From positions 124,001-188,000 of the forward strand of contig QQUA01000013.1 of assembly GCA_008501825.1 (NCBI GenBank): 64,000 bases of DNA, in the 5' to 3' direction. The notes under the pieces were generated by a model. It worked only from the letters and a program-made list of their open reading frames with translations, searched no databases and was not told where the DNA came from. Origin of the DNA: Planctomycetota bacterium. Lineage in GTDB: Bacteria; Planctomycetota; UBA1135. Of the stretch, positions 8,751 to 18,244 are shown one piece after another. Every line of letters starts with the position of its first letter. Position 1 is the first letter of the stretch. The position numbers were made by a program, and so were the translations under genes.

Positions 8751-10265
8751 TTATTGGAATTGCACCTGCACCCGATTGCTGACTTGGCAGTGGGTGAGGT
8801 CCACCGCTTGGAAGGAAAGGGTGACACCAGTCAAGCTCGGGGGAGTGGAAGCGCCAAGAGTGGCGATTCCTTGGCTGTCGGCATCGTCCAATCCTAAGGC
8901 AACGGCTTGATCCAAACTCAGGTGCAAATCTGGACAGGCTTGCAGGTTCAGAGGCGTAGTTCCAGGCTGAGGGCTGTAGTAGAAAATCACCTGAGAGCCC
9001 GGCCACGTACAAACGGCGGAAATGGTGTTGTTGATTCCGGCAATGGCCGGGTCGGGTCCGAGGACGGTGAAACCATTCAGTTCCAGAAACATCAAGGCCT
9101 TGCCTTCATTGAAAACACCAGGGGCACCGATCAGATATTGATCTCCGAAAACGGAAACCGCCGCCCCGAAACGGGAACCGGAGTGGTTACCTAGGTTCAA
9201 CTGAGTGATTTCGCCTTGGTTGGACCTCCAAACAAAGGCCGCGCCGGTGGTGTCATAAGCCGGGGCGCCGATGAGCAAGCTATCCCCCCTGGTCGCAATC
9301 GAGGCCCCGAATTCAGCGCCGTCGGCAGGAGTAGAAGGGTAGAGCGTGGTGAGCAGATTCCACCACCCGCCTTGTTGTTCAAAAACCAAGACGGCTCCGG
9401 TATCCACGCCGCCTCCCGGCTCTTCTTGCTGCGGAGCGCCTACAAAAGCGAATTGACCGCCGTCACTAAAAGCTACCGAGGATCCCAAAGCCGCCCCGGC
9501 GATACCGGAAAACTGCTGCAATTCGCTCCAGCCTCCCTGCATCAACCTCTTAAAGAAATAGATTTTGCCGTCACCAGCAGAAGCTCCAGGAGCCCCAACG
9601 ACGACGAAGTCAGCATGAATGTCAACGGCGGCTCCAGAACGCTCGCCATTCTCTGCCTGATTCGGTTCCAATATGCCGATTTCGGCCCAATCGGAGCTTT
9701 CCGAAAAAAGCGTGACCACCCCATGGTTCGTTGCGTCCGGAGAGCCGACAGCGGCGATATCACCGTAGTAACCCAAGGAGGTGCCAAAATTATCTCCTTG
9801 TTGCGATCGGCTTGAACTCAGGTGCGCCGCTTGATCCCAGGAGGGCCCCCGATACACCGCCACTTGACCGTGGGAATTGTCGTTTACGCTGGGATCGCCG
9901 ATGATCAAGAGGCTTCCATTCGGGTGTTCTTCCACCAGAACTGCTTGACCGAAAGGGAATTTATCCGGATAGGTTCGAACGATGTCCCACTGCCGCCCAC
10001 CGCCTTCTCTTTGCCGGTAGAGGACGACGGAGGCATTCTCATTGGTGTCGAAACTGGGTTGCCCGACGGCGGCCAGATCTCCGGAAATCGACACGGCCTT
10101 TCCGCGCATGTGAAGGGTCGAGGTCCCAGTCATTTCCATTCTTTCCACGAAACACTGGGCCGTTCCCATGGAGGGGAATACCAGAATTCCGAGGAAAAGC
10201 GGGCAGGATGTCCAGAATCCAAGGACCGCGCTTCGGGCCTGAAAAAGAAAACGAGTTGGTTTCAT
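8751..10265 (-). CDS. Secreted FG-GAP repeat beta-propeller protein without calcium loops
   Basis: 504 residues with an N-terminal signal (hydrophobic stretch LGFWTSCPLFLGILVF, cleavage near TAQC). Seven FG-GAP-type repeats follow, each with a 'G.s......l.vGaP........G.v..f' pattern (for example DIAAVGSPDATNHG, DFVVVGAPGASAGDG, DSLLIGAPAYDTTG). They lack the DxDxDG calcium-binding loops seen in the other FG-GAP proteins here. The last ~100 residues are a separate module ending in 'SFQAVDLTHCQVSNRVQVQF', which recurs in other secreted proteins of the window. GGGAGAA upstream of the ATG at 10265 is a usable ribosome site. It probably forms a seven-bladed extracellular propeller; ligand unknown. 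Confidence 0.82.
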   Translation of the reverse strand: MKPTRFLFQARSAVLGFWTSCPLFLGILVFPSMGTAQCFVERMEMTGTSTLHMRGKAVSISGDLAAVGQPSFDTNENASVVLYRQREGGGRQWDIVRTYPDKFPFGQAVLVEEHPNGSLLIIGDPSVNDNSHGQVAVYRGPSWDQAAHLSSSRSQQGDNFGTSLGYYGDIAAVGSPDATNHGVVTLFSESSDWAEIGILEPNQAENGERSGAAVDIHADFVVVGAPGASAGDGKIYFFKRLMQGGWSELQQFSGIAGAALGSSVAFSDGGQFAFVGAPQQEEPGGGVDTGAVLVFEQQGGWWNLLTTLYPSTPADGAEFGASIATRGDSLLIGAPAYDTTGAAFVWRSNQGEITQLNLGNHSGSRFGAAVSVFGDQYLIGAPGVFNEGKALMFLELNGFTVLGPDPAIAGINNTISAVCTWPGSQVIFYYSPQPGTTPLNLQACPDLHLSLDQAVALGLDDADSQGIATLGASTPPSLTGVTLSFQAVDLTHCQVSNRVQVQFQ

Positions 10266-10411
10266 GATGTTGTTCTCCCAATGAATCTCGAGTGAATTCC
10301 CTGGTTTTCAACCAAGGCGGCATGCTCGGGGCAGCCTCAACACCATCCAAGGAAGCCTTTTTGAGACATCCCAACACCTTTTTTGGAATAATCGCCGGAA
10401 AGGTCGAAAAC

Positions 10412-11683
10412 TCAGCGGGCGGAATGCAACGCCTTCACGATTTCCATTCGAACCGCGCGCCAGGCCGGGAAAAGGCTAAAGAACAAAGCCGTAGAAAGGG
10501 TGGCGCCGACCAGCAACAAGGTGGCCTGCGGTTGAATGGAAACCGGGATCTCTTCGAACTTATAGACTTCAGCAGTAAAAATCGGTTCACCCCCGGAAAT
10601 CCAGCTTTCCACCAGCCGGAGGTTGCGGCAGAGCCAATAGCCGAGCAGCAAACCCAAGCCGGCGCCGATGACGGAAATCAATAAGCCCAAGCCGACGAAA
10701 AAGGAGATGATTCGCCCTGGGGTGGCGCCCAAGGCTCCCAACACGCCGATGTCCCGGCGCTTTTCCGTGACCGTCAAGGTCAAGGTCGCCACCAGTTGGT
10801 AAGCGGCAACCAGCACAATAAAGAAAAACACCGTTACCAAGATGCCTTTTTGATTCTCTACCGCCAGCAAAAATTTTCCGCCCATTTCATCCCAGCTCAT
10901 AGTCATGCCGAGAGGAGAGCGGGAAATACCGGCTTCCAATAAAGCTCGATCGACCTCTTCGCTCAATTCCTTGGGGTCGACACCGGATTTGGATCGAAGC
11001 ACGATTTCGGAAAAAGGCGGCTGCCTGCGAGTAAAGGCCACCAGGTCGTCTCTTCTTACCAGAGCACGATCCAAATCTTGATCAAATTGGCCGGTGGCGA
11101 AAGTCCCGGTCATGCGAAAACTCCGACGAATCGGAACGGCTCTACCTCCCGTCGGATGATAAAAGGACAAAACTTCCAAAGTATCGCCGGCTTCCAAGCC
11201 CAGGCGTTGGGCCGCTTCCTCACCTAAAAGAACGGGCGGTGCCTGTCCATCGCCAGCAGGGGAAAGGTGTCGTTCCAAATCGGCTTGTTTACCTAGTGGA
11301 GTGGCCGATTCGGCTTCAGGATCCAAGCCGACCAACAACAAACCACTCAAATCGGCGGAACGTGGATCGTCCAAGGCCCTGGATCCGCGGCGGCCGACCA
11401 ATCCGTACCAATTCAAACGCGGTTGATAAGAATCGATCCCCTCGACTTGATCCAATACATCGGTGAACAGAGAAAACTCCCAATGTCCGAAACTGGTCGG
11501 CGGGGGTTTGACCGCTGCATCGCCGGCAAATTCTCGTAGCGTCCGCTCGAATTCTATTTGAAAACCGTTGATCACCGCCAGGGCGGCAAACAAAACCGCA
11601 ACTCCAAGGGCCAAACCGAGGGCCGACAAAGCCAACAGCAGGCGGTGGCGAAAATAAGCCCAGGCCAGCCTTAACAGACTCAA
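10412..11683 (-). CDS. LolC/LolE-type ABC transporter permease (FtsX-like)
   Basis: 423 residues. The start is TTG at 11683, which overlaps the stop of the ATPase gene as TTGA and has GGAGG at 11691-11695. A longer frame from 11788 is only the read-through of the ATPase region. The N-terminal transmembrane helix (LLLALSALGLALGVAVLFAALAVINGF) is followed by a large periplasmic domain. Three C-terminal helices (TVFFFIVLVAAYQLVATLTLTV, ISFFVGLGLLISVIGAGLGLLLG, LLLVGATLSTALFFSLFP) complete the MacB_PCD + FtsX topology. With LolD and the second permease it would extract lipoproteins from the inner membrane, or act as a MacB-like exporter. GALGATP after the second helix is a typical FtsX coupling loop. 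Confidence 0.88.
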   Translation of the reverse strand: MSLLRLAWAYFRHRLLLALSALGLALGVAVLFAALAVINGFQIEFERTLREFAGDAAVKPPPTSFGHWEFSLFTDVLDQVEGIDSYQPRLNWYGLVGRRGSRALDDPRSADLSGLLLVGLDPEAESATPLGKQADLERHLSPAGDGQAPPVLLGEEAAQRLGLEAGDTLEVLSFYHPTGGRAVPIRRSFRMTGTFATGQFDQDLDRALVRRDDLVAFTRRQPPFSEIVLRSKSGVDPKELSEEVDRALLEAGISRSPLGMTMSWDEMGGKFLLAVENQKGILVTVFFFIVLVAAYQLVATLTLTVTEKRRDIGVLGALGATPGRIISFFVGLGLLISVIGAGLGLLLGYWLCRNLRLVESWISGGEPIFTAEVYKFEEIPVSIQPQATLLLVGATLSTALFFSLFPAWRAVRMEIVKALHSAR

Positions 11684-12462
11684 GTTTCGACCTCCGCGGA
11701 GAAAGGCCCTTCCACTTCGGGCGTTGGAGTTTCGGCCGCGGTCTCCAAGCTCGGTTCTTGAAGCATGGCGCCATCCACCAACCGCCAATGGCGGTCGCTA
11801 TGGGCGGCGACATTGGAATCGTGAGTGGCGAGAACCACTCCAGTTTGATGTTCTTTCGCCAAACGGAGCAGTAGATCCAGGATTTCCGCTCCGGTGCTGC
11901 TGTCCAGATTGCCGGTCGGCTCGTCCGCCAACAAAACCGCCGGTCGGCTGACCAGAGCCCGGGCGATCGCCACCCGTTGCTGCTCGCCGCCGGAAAGTTG
12001 GTGGGGGCGATGCCGCATGCGCGCCTCCAAACCTACGGCTCGCAAAATTTCTCGTGCTCGATCCCGCTCGCGATGGCGGGTGGCGAACCAAGCTAAGCCC
12101 CGAGCCAGGCGACGGGGCATCAACACGTTTTCCAACGCCGACAATTCGGGAAGCAAATGGAATTGTTGAAACACGAAGCCGATGTTGCGGGCTCGACACT
12201 TGGCCCGGGTGGTTTGACCAAACCGGTTCATGGCCCGACCATCTAGAAATATTTCGCCTTGATCGGGGCGGTCCAGCAAGCCGAGCAAGTGCAATAGGGT
12301 GGATTTGCCGCTTCCAGAGGCTCCCATCAGGGCGCAAATTTCGCCGCGGAACAACCGCAACTGAACGTCTCGCAACACCTGCAATCGGCTGGTGCCCATG
12401 CGATAACTTTTACTTAAGGCTTCCGCCTGAAGAATCGGTGCTTGATTGCGATCATCATTCAT
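11680..12462 (-). CDS. lolD: LolD-type ABC transporter ATP-binding protein
   Basis: 260 residues with all nucleotide-binding motifs: Walker [11 protein letters not shown] (about residue 39-48), Q-loop [18 protein letters not shown], signature [15 protein letters not shown], Walker [13 protein letters not shown], and the H-loop ATHDSNV. The [18 protein letters not shown] and NLD-S motifs place it in the LolD/MacB/FtsE group. It overlaps the upstream permease by eight bases (ATGAATGA) and the downstream permease by TTGA, so the three genes are translationally coupled. The C-terminal ~30 residues after VDGAMLQ are an acidic extension of no clear function. It powers the flanking LolC/LolE-like permeases. 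Confidence 0.92.
   Translation of the reverse strand: MNDDRNQAPILQAEALSKSYRMGTSRLQVLRDVQLRLFRGEICALMGASGSGKSTLLHLLGLLDRPDQGEIFLDGRAMNRFGQTTRAKCRARNIGFVFQQFHLLPELSALENVLMPRRLARGLAWFATRHRERDRAREILRAVGLEARMRHRPHQLSGGEQQRVAIARALVSRPAVLLADEPTGNLDSSTGAEILDLLLRLAKEHQTGVVLATHDSNVAAHSDRHWRLVDGAMLQEPSLETAAETPTPEVEGPFSAEVET
11691..11695 (-). promoter_or_regulatory. Ribosome binding site deciding a TTG start
   Basis: GGAGG on the minus strand sits seven bases before the TTG at 11683. It supports the short form of the LolE-like permease and translational coupling with the ATPase. Confidence 0.65.
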
Positions 12463-13798
12463 AGCGGAGTGCCTCTACCGGAGAGAGCCAGGCTGCCCGC
12501 AACGCCGGTGCCAGGGTGAACAGAATGCCGGTAGCGAAGGCCGCCACAGCTAGGAATTGAGCTTGTTCCGGGATCCAGTGGGCGGGCAAGCCGTGAACCA
12601 CGTACAAGTTGTCTGGGAATACCTGAATTCCCAATTTATCTTCAAGAAAAGTTTCCACCGATACCCGGTGGCGATAAAGCAACCAGGCACCGCCGTAGCC
12701 GAGCAGCGTTCCGGCGGCGGAACCCAAAGCGCCCACGAAAAGCAGTAGCAACCCCCGTTGCCAGGGCGGGAAACCCAAAGCGGCCAAGATGCCCAAATCG
12801 CGAATTTTTTCTCTTACCAAGGCGCTCAAAGTGGCGAACAATCCGAATGCCGCCACCACGACGATGAAAAACAGAATCAAAGTAATGACCCGGCGCTCAT
12901 TCTCGATGGCATTCAAATAAACCCGTCGCCGGCCTTCCCAACTTTCCAGGGAACCGCCCAGTGGTCCTCCAGGCTCCGGCATACCGGCCTGAATCAAAGC
13001 CAGGCGAATGGCTTCGATACCTCGAGAAAAAGAAATGCCGGGACGGAGTTTGATGAGGATTTCAGTGAAGTCTGGGTGGGCGAAACCGGGATCCAGCAAA
13101 TTGAATCGCAAACCGTCTCGCTCCCCTAGGCGATTGACGTAGATTCGATCCATGCCGACGCCGTAATCCAAGCTGGCGTAGGTGCCGACCACCGTAAAAC
13201 GGCCGTTGTGGGGAATAAATTCCTCATCCTTCTCGGGAAGGACAGGAGGCAAGGCACCCAACTCGATCTTTTCGCCCAGCTTGATGCTTAAGACTCGAGC
13301 CAAATCGTCGCTGACCAGAACCCCAGGTCGGCTGCCGAACTCCCAGTTCTGATGAAAGGGTTTTTCCAGGTCGACCACTGGAAATCGTTTGGCTTCCTGC
13401 AACGATTTGCGCAAGCCGCTGACTTCCAATTCGGCTTGAGCATCGATGCCGACGATTTGCACGCCGTTTAAGTCGGAAGAACGAGTTCGGGAATAAAAAG
13501 ATTCGCCTCCGGTTAAACCGAGAATGGCATAAGCCACTAAATGAGGGGCCACCGCGTCGACCTCGTCCACGTCGGTCAGAATCCGGCGGTAATCCTCGAA
13601 ATGAAACACGGTTTCGGAAATGGCCGGGATCAGCAACAAGTCGCTGAGTGGGCCCCGAGCCCGCTCTCGGTCCGATTCAATCAGACCGTTCATCACCGCC
13701 AGCACCGATAAAAGGGCCAAAAGGCCGACCGCTACCCCGAGGACGGCCAAAACCTGGACCGGCCGTCGGAACAGGTAAGCCAGGGCGAGGCGCAGCAC
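12455..13798 (-). CDS. LolC/LolE-type ABC transporter permease (FtsX-like)
   Basis: 447 residues from GTG at 13798. It starts MLRLALAYLFRRP, then a first helix (VQVLAVLGVAVGLLALLSVLAVMNGL) and a long periplasmic domain with SSDLNGVQIVGID and FTVVGTYASLDYG. Three more helices follow (LILFFIVVVAAFGLFATLSALV, LLLLFVGALGSAAGTLLGYGGAWLL, FLAVAAFATGILFTLAPALRA). This is the LolC/LolE fold, paralogous to the permease at 10412-11683. It begins only ten bases after lysS, with no clear Shine-Dalgarno, and ends overlapping lolD, so lysS-lolC-lolD-lolE looks like one transcript. A lipoprotein-release role fits a cell with an outer membrane and many predicted lipoproteins. Confidence 0.88.
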   Translation of the reverse strand: MLRLALAYLFRRPVQVLAVLGVAVGLLALLSVLAVMNGLIESDRERARGPLSDLLLIPAISETVFHFEDYRRILTDVDEVDAVAPHLVAYAILGLTGGESFYSRTRSSDLNGVQIVGIDAQAELEVSGLRKSLQEAKRFPVVDLEKPFHQNWEFGSRPGVLVSDDLARVLSIKLGEKIELGALPPVLPEKDEEFIPHNGRFTVVGTYASLDYGVGMDRIYVNRLGERDGLRFNLLDPGFAHPDFTEILIKLRPGISFSRGIEAIRLALIQAGMPEPGGPLGGSLESWEGRRRVYLNAIENERRVITLILFFIVVVAAFGLFATLSALVREKIRDLGILAALGFPPWQRGLLLLFVGALGSAAGTLLGYGGAWLLYRHRVSVETFLEDKLGIQVFPDNLYVVHGLPAHWIPEQAQFLAVAAFATGILFTLAPALRAAWLSPVEALRYE

Positions 13799-13808
13799 GG
13801 TGTTGCAA

Positions 13809-15326
13809 TTATGGGGCGGAAGCCGCTTCCGCTGAATCGGTGGCCGAGTCTTCTTCCACCATGCCCACTTCCGGGCGGAGCAAGGGGAACAAGAGCACTT
13901 CTCGAATATTATCGACTCCGAGCAGGACCATCACCAGGCGGTCGATTCCGATGCCGCAGCCGCCGGCAGGGGGCAAGCCGTAGGCCAAAGCCCGGACGTA
14001 ATCCCAGTCCACCTCATTGGGCATCTCCGGATCCTTGTCCTGAACCTGGCGCTGGAAATTCTCCATTTGGAGATGGGGGTCGTTCAATTCGCTGAATGCG
14101 TTCGCCAGCTCCATGCCGCCCAGGAAGAATTCGAAACGTTCGGCCCAACCAGGATGTTCCGGGCAAGGTTTGGCCAACGGCGAAATGGCAGCCGGATAAT
14201 CCATCACGAACACCGGACCGGTCAGTTTCGATTCCACTTCCTCTTCAAACAATCGGTTAACCGCCTTCCAGTATCCGTATTCGGAATCCAGTTCGACTTC
14301 CAGGCTCAACTCACGGCAGCGGTTGGCCACCCGATCCCGGTCCTCCGGTTCGAAGCCGGCGTGTTCGACGAACAATTCCCGATATTTCAGTTTCGGAAAC
14401 GGAGGGGTCAAATCGTAGGAGCTACCGCGGAATTCGGTGGACAAGCTCCCGTCCTCCTGACGACAACCGGCGGCTTCCGCTGCAGCCACCACCAAACTCT
14501 CGGTCAGCGCCGCCATGCTGCGATAGTCGCCATAGGCGCCATAAAATTCCAGCATGGTGAATTCCGGATTGTGCCGGACCGAAATGCCTTCGTTGCGAAA
14601 CACCCGGGCGAATTCATACACCCGTTCCAAGCCTCCGACCAACAACCTTTTCAAATACAACTCCGGGGCAATGCGCAGATAAAGTGGCATGTCCAAGGTG
14701 TTGTGATGGGTTCGGAAAGGACGAGCATTGGCTCCGCCGTAAATCGGGTGCAGCACCGGCGTGTCCACTTCCAAATAACCCTCGGCTTCCATCACCCGGC
14801 GCATGGCGGCCAAGACTGCCGACCGCCGTTGGAAGCGCTGGCGGATTTCCGCGTTGCTGAACAAATCGACGTACCGCATGCGAGCGCGCAACTCGACGTC
14901 GGACAGGCCGTGCCACTTTTCCGGCGGTTCGGCCAAACTCTTGCTCAGCAACTGCAGAGATTCGGCGAATACCGTGGCCTCGCCCATTTTGGTCCGGCCC
15001 AACTCGCCGCGAATGGCAACGAAATCCCCCAAGTTGATTTTCTTCAGCAGGGCGAATTCCGCTTCCGGCAACTTGTTCTTCTGGGCACAGGCCTGGATCT
15101 TGCCGGACTGATCGTGGAGGTCCAGAAAGGCCAGCTTGCCGTAACCGCGACGGCCCAGAATGCGACCGCAAATCGTGACGGTTTCCCCGCTCCGAGCGTC
15201 GGCGGCTTCGACCAGGGGTTGGGCCCATTCCCGGTTTTCCGGGGAGCGCGGCGGATAGGGGTCGACTCCGGCTTGGCGCAGGTCGTTCAGCCGCTGAAGG
15301 CGGTCAGGGTGGAACAGCTCCGACAT
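13809..15326 (-). CDS. lysS: Lysyl-tRNA synthetase, class II
   Basis: 505 residues, the usual length for bacterial LysRS. The N-terminal OB-fold anticodon-binding domain spans about 50-150 (VTICGRILGRRGYGKLAFLDLHDQSGKIQ). The class II core follows, with motif 1 near RSAVLAAMRRVMEAEGYLEVDTPVL, motif 2 at about residue 245 (FRNEGISVRHNPEFT) and motif 3 at about 453 (GCGIGIDRLVMVL). It charges tRNA-Lys in the cytoplasm. A short C-terminal tail (EEDSATDSAEAASAP) extends beyond motif 3. It sits 54 bases downstream of a tRNA-Ala gene on the same strand and ten bases ahead of the LolC-like permease. Confidence 0.97.
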   Translation of the reverse strand: MSELFHPDRLQRLNDLRQAGVDPYPPRSPENREWAQPLVEAADARSGETVTICGRILGRRGYGKLAFLDLHDQSGKIQACAQKNKLPEAEFALLKKINLGDFVAIRGELGRTKMGEATVFAESLQLLSKSLAEPPEKWHGLSDVELRARMRYVDLFSNAEIRQRFQRRSAVLAAMRRVMEAEGYLEVDTPVLHPIYGGANARPFRTHHNTLDMPLYLRIAPELYLKRLLVGGLERVYEFARVFRNEGISVRHNPEFTMLEFYGAYGDYRSMAALTESLVVAAAEAAGCRQEDGSLSTEFRGSSYDLTPPFPKLKYRELFVEHAGFEPEDRDRVANRCRELSLEVELDSEYGYWKAVNRLFEEEVESKLTGPVFVMDYPAAISPLAKPCPEHPGWAERFEFFLGGMELANAFSELNDPHLQMENFQRQVQDKDPEMPNEVDWDYVRALAYGLPPAGGCGIGIDRLVMVLLGVDNIREVLLFPLLRPEVGMVEEDSATDSAEAASAP

Positions 15327-15380
15327 GATCTAAACAACTCGGGGCTGAAAACCGGCCTCCCGGGGCCACGGAAGGGAAGG

Positions 15381-15456
15381 TGGTGGAGCATAGGGGATTT
15401 GAACCCCTGACCTTTGCACTGCCAGTGCAACGCTCTCCCAGCTGAGCTAATGCCCC
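15381..15456 (-). tRNA. tRNA-Ala (anticodon GGC)
   Basis: A 76-nt cloverleaf on the minus strand. The acceptor stem is GGGGCAT with ATGCTCC (one G-T pair), the D-stem GCTC/GAGC, and the anticodon stem TTGCA/TGCAA with loop CTGGCAG giving anticodon GGC. The T-arm is AGGGG-TTCAAAT-CCCCT, the discriminator is A, and CCA is genomically encoded (15381-15383). It lies just upstream of lysS on the same strand. Confidence 0.97.
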
Positions 15457-15512
15457 ACAGTCTTCCGTACAGGCGCCGGCCCCGAGGGGTCGCGCTTGCG
15501 CCTGGGCGGGAA

Positions 15513-15540
15513 AGTTTAGCGGGTCGGAAGAAGGGTTCAA
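15513..15540 (-). promoter_or_regulatory. Putative promoter of tRNA-Ala (and perhaps lysS-lol)
   Basis: On the minus strand TTGAAC (15535-15540) and TAAACT (15513-15518) are separated by 16 bases, about 55 bases before the tRNA 5' end. The -35 is a good match and the -10 moderate. The surrounding divergent gap (15457-15597) is otherwise GC-rich. Confidence 0.38.
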
Positions 15541-15597
15541 GTCCGGGGCTAGAAAACCCGGCTAGAATTCGCGCCTTCACGGCTTTCGGTACCTACC

Positions 15598-18228
15598 ATG
15601 CCTCGTTACGACTTCACCGACATCGAATCCCGGTGGCAGCACTACTGGGATGAAAACCGCACCTTCCACGCCCCGGGCCCGGGGGAGGAAGGCTTCGACC
15701 CGAAACAGCCCAAGTTCTACGTCCTGGACATGTTTCCCTACCCTTCCGGGGCGGGGCTGCACGTCGGCCACCCGAAGGGCTATACCGCTACCGACGTCCT
15801 GAGCCGCTTCTTAAGGATGCGCGGCTACAACGTGCTGCATCCGATCGGTTGGGACTCCTTCGGCTTGCCGGCGGAACAGTACGCGATTCAAACCGGCACC
15901 CACCCAGCGGAAACCACCGCCGCCAACATCGTCAACTTCACCAGTCAGTTAAAGGCCTTGGGCTTTTCGTACGACTGGCAGCGGGAGTTGGCGACCACCG
16001 ACGTCGACTACTACCGCTGGACCCAGTGGATCTTCACCAAGCTCTATGAACGAGGCTTGGCTTACCAAGCGGAAGTCCCGGTTTGGTGGTGCGAAGCCCT
16101 GGGCACGGTGTTGGCCAATGAAGAGGTCATCGACGGCCGCTCGGAACGGGGCGATCATCCGTGCGTGCGGCGGCCGCTGCGCCAATGGATGTTGAAAATC
16201 ACCGCCTATGCCGAGCGCTTGTTGGCGGATCTGGAGGATTTGGATTGGCCGGAATCGGTCAAAGCCATGCAGCGGGAATGGATTGGGCGCTCCGAAGGGG
16301 GAGAGATCGATTTCCAGGTGGAAGGTCACTCCCAAACTTTCACCGTGTTCACCACCCGGCCCGACACCTTGTTCGGAGCCACCTTCTGCACCTTGTCGCC
16401 GGAACATCCGCTGGTGGAAAAGGTGACCGGCAGCGAGCAACGGGCGGCGGTGGAAGCTTATCGCTTGGAAGCCTCGCGCAAGAGCGATTTGGAGCGAACC
16501 GCTTTGGCCAAGGACAAGAGCGGCGTTTTCACCGGAGCCTTTGCTCTCAATCCGGTCTATCCGGAAGGAGATCCTCGCCGGCGCATGCCGATCTACGTCG
16601 CCGATTACGTGCTGATGTCCTACGGCACCGGCGCGATTATGGCGGTTCCCGGCGGTGACGAGCGAGATTTCGACTTTGCCGTCGAACACGATTTGCCGAT
16701 CGTGCAAATCGTCGAGCCGCCGTCCTTTCCAAAGGACCCGGCGGAAGCGGAAAAAATCGGCTTGGTACGCCAAACCGAACATCAAGGCCAAGCCGCCTAT
16801 TGCTTTACCGGCGTCGGCCGGGCGATTCATTCCGACTTCTTGAACGGCTTGGCCAAAGCGGAAGCGGTCAAGGCGATGATCGAGTGGTTGCAAGCCCAGG
16901 ATTGCGGGCGCCCCCGGGTAACTTACCGCTTGCGGGACTGGTTGTTTTCCAGGCAGCGTTACTGGGGAGAACCTTTTCCGGTCCTGCACGGCGAAGACGG
17001 CGAAGTGAAGCTGGTGGATGAAAGCGACTTGCCGGTGAGCTTGCCCGCTTTGGACGACTTCAAGCCGACCAGCTCCGGAGACCCGCCCCTGGCTCGAGCC
17101 ACCGACTGGTTGGAAGTGGTGGATGCCGACGGCAAGGTGTGGAAACGGGAAACCAACTCCATGCCCCAGTGGGCCGGATCCTGTTGGTATTACTTGCGCT
17201 TCTGCGATCCCAAGAACCAAGACCAGGCTTGGTCTCAGAAGGCGGAAAACTACTGGATGCCGGTGGACTTCTACGTCGGCGGCGCCGAACACGCGGTGTT
17301 GCATTTGCTGTACGCCCGCTTCTGGCACAAGGTGCTGTTTGATTGTGGTTTGGTCAGCACTTCGGAACCGTTTCAGAAGCTGGTCAATCAAGGCATGGTG
17401 CAGTCTTTCGCGTTTAAAGATCGCCGAGGAGCCTTGATCCCGGTGGACCGGGTGGAAGAACGAGAAGAAGGGCATTACTTCGACCAAGAAAGCGGCGAGC
17501 CGGTGGAACGCTTGATCGCCAAGATGTCGAAGTCACTGCGCAACGTCGTGACTCCCGATTCGGTGATTCAGGAATTTGGAGCCGACACCATCCGGCTTTA
17601 CTCAGCCTTTATGGGGCCGGTGACCGCCAGCGCTCCGTGGAATCCGCGGGACTTGCCGGGAGTGCACCGCTTTTTGCAGCGGACCTGGCGCTTGTTCGTG
17701 CCGGAAGAAGAGGACGGGCCGCCGTTGCATCCCTGGCTGCTGGAACAAAAAGATGGGGATGAGGAAGTCGAAAGGGCTTTGCACAAAGCCATCGCCAAAA
17801 CCACCGAGGATTTGGAGCAGTTGGCTCTGAATACGGCAATCGCGGCGATGATGGAATTCGTCAACGTGGCCACTCGCAAAGGAGGCCGTTTGTCCAGAAG
17901 TCAGGCGGAACGCTTCACTTTGCTGCTGAGTCCTTTTGCCAGCCACTTGGCGGAAGAACTGTGGTCCAAACTGGGACACAACGACACTTTGGCCTATGAA
18001 CCTTGGCCCGAGTTCGATCCCGCCATGCTGGTAGAAGACACCTTGGACTTGCCGGTGCAAATCAACGGCAAGGTCCGGGCTCGCATTCAGGTTCCGCGGC
18101 AGGCCAGCCGCGAACAAGTGGAAGAAACCGCCATGGCGGAAGTCGGTGAACGATTGGAAGGATTGCAGGTCCGCAAAGTGGTGGTCGTTCCCGGCCGCTT
18201 GGTCAACTTGGTCGTCGCGAAATCTTAA
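15598..18228 (+). CDS. leuS: Leucyl-tRNA synthetase
   Basis: 876 residues, class I. The HIGH motif appears as HVGH at residues 55-58 after [14 protein letters not shown]. The CP1 editing domain contains [12 protein letters not shown], and the KMSKS loop is exact ([10 protein letters not shown]) at about residue 642. The anticodon-binding helical domain and the C-terminal region ([17 protein letters not shown]) are complete. It charges tRNA-Leu. The gene diverges from tRNA-Ala/lysS. A TAGAAT hexamer about 45 bases upstream could be its -10, but no clear -35 or Shine-Dalgarno is visible. UbiD follows after 16 bases. Confidence 0.97.
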   Translation: MPRYDFTDIESRWQHYWDENRTFHAPGPGEEGFDPKQPKFYVLDMFPYPSGAGLHVGHPKGYTATDVLSRFLRMRGYNVLHPIGWDSFGLPAEQYAIQTGTHPAETTAANIVNFTSQLKALGFSYDWQRELATTDVDYYRWTQWIFTKLYERGLAYQAEVPVWWCEALGTVLANEEVIDGRSERGDHPCVRRPLRQWMLKITAYAERLLADLEDLDWPESVKAMQREWIGRSEGGEIDFQVEGHSQTFTVFTTRPDTLFGATFCTLSPEHPLVEKVTGSEQRAAVEAYRLEASRKSDLERTALAKDKSGVFTGAFALNPVYPEGDPRRRMPIYVADYVLMSYGTGAIMAVPGGDERDFDFAVEHDLPIVQIVEPPSFPKDPAEAEKIGLVRQTEHQGQAAYCFTGVGRAIHSDFLNGLAKAEAVKAMIEWLQAQDCGRPRVTYRLRDWLFSRQRYWGEPFPVLHGEDGEVKLVDESDLPVSLPALDDFKPTSSGDPPLARATDWLEVVDADGKVWKRETNSMPQWAGSCWYYLRFCDPKNQDQAWSQKAENYWMPVDFYVGGAEHAVLHLLYARFWHKVLFDCGLVSTSEPFQKLVNQGMVQSFAFKDRRGALIPVDRVEEREEGHYFDQESGEPVERLIAKMSKSLRNVVTPDSVIQEFGADTIRLYSAFMGPVTASAPWNPRDLPGVHRFLQRTWRLFVPEEEDGPPLHPWLLEQKDGDEEVERALHKAIAKTTEDLEQLALNTAIAAMMEFVNVATRKGGRLSRSQAERFTLLLSPFASHLAEELWSKLGHNDTLAYEPWPEFDPAMLVEDTLDLPVQINGKVRARIQVPRQASREQVEETAMAEVGERLEGLQVRKVVVVPGRLVNLVVAKS

Positions 18229-18244
18229 GACGGAACGGACTGCC

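Noticed and set aside
10298-10316. Hairpin CCTTGGTT-GAA-AACCAGGG before an FG-GAP gene
   Set aside because: The stem is short with a G-T pair, no T-run follows on either strand, and it is not placed at a ribosome site, so no role can be supported.
14067-15410. A 447-codon plus-strand open frame
   Set aside because: It is antisense to lysS and tRNA-Ala, has no recognisable domain, and follows from GC-rich codon bias.
15949-17487. A 512-codon minus-strand open frame
   Set aside because: It lies wholly inside leuS on the opposite strand, with no family features or ribosome site.
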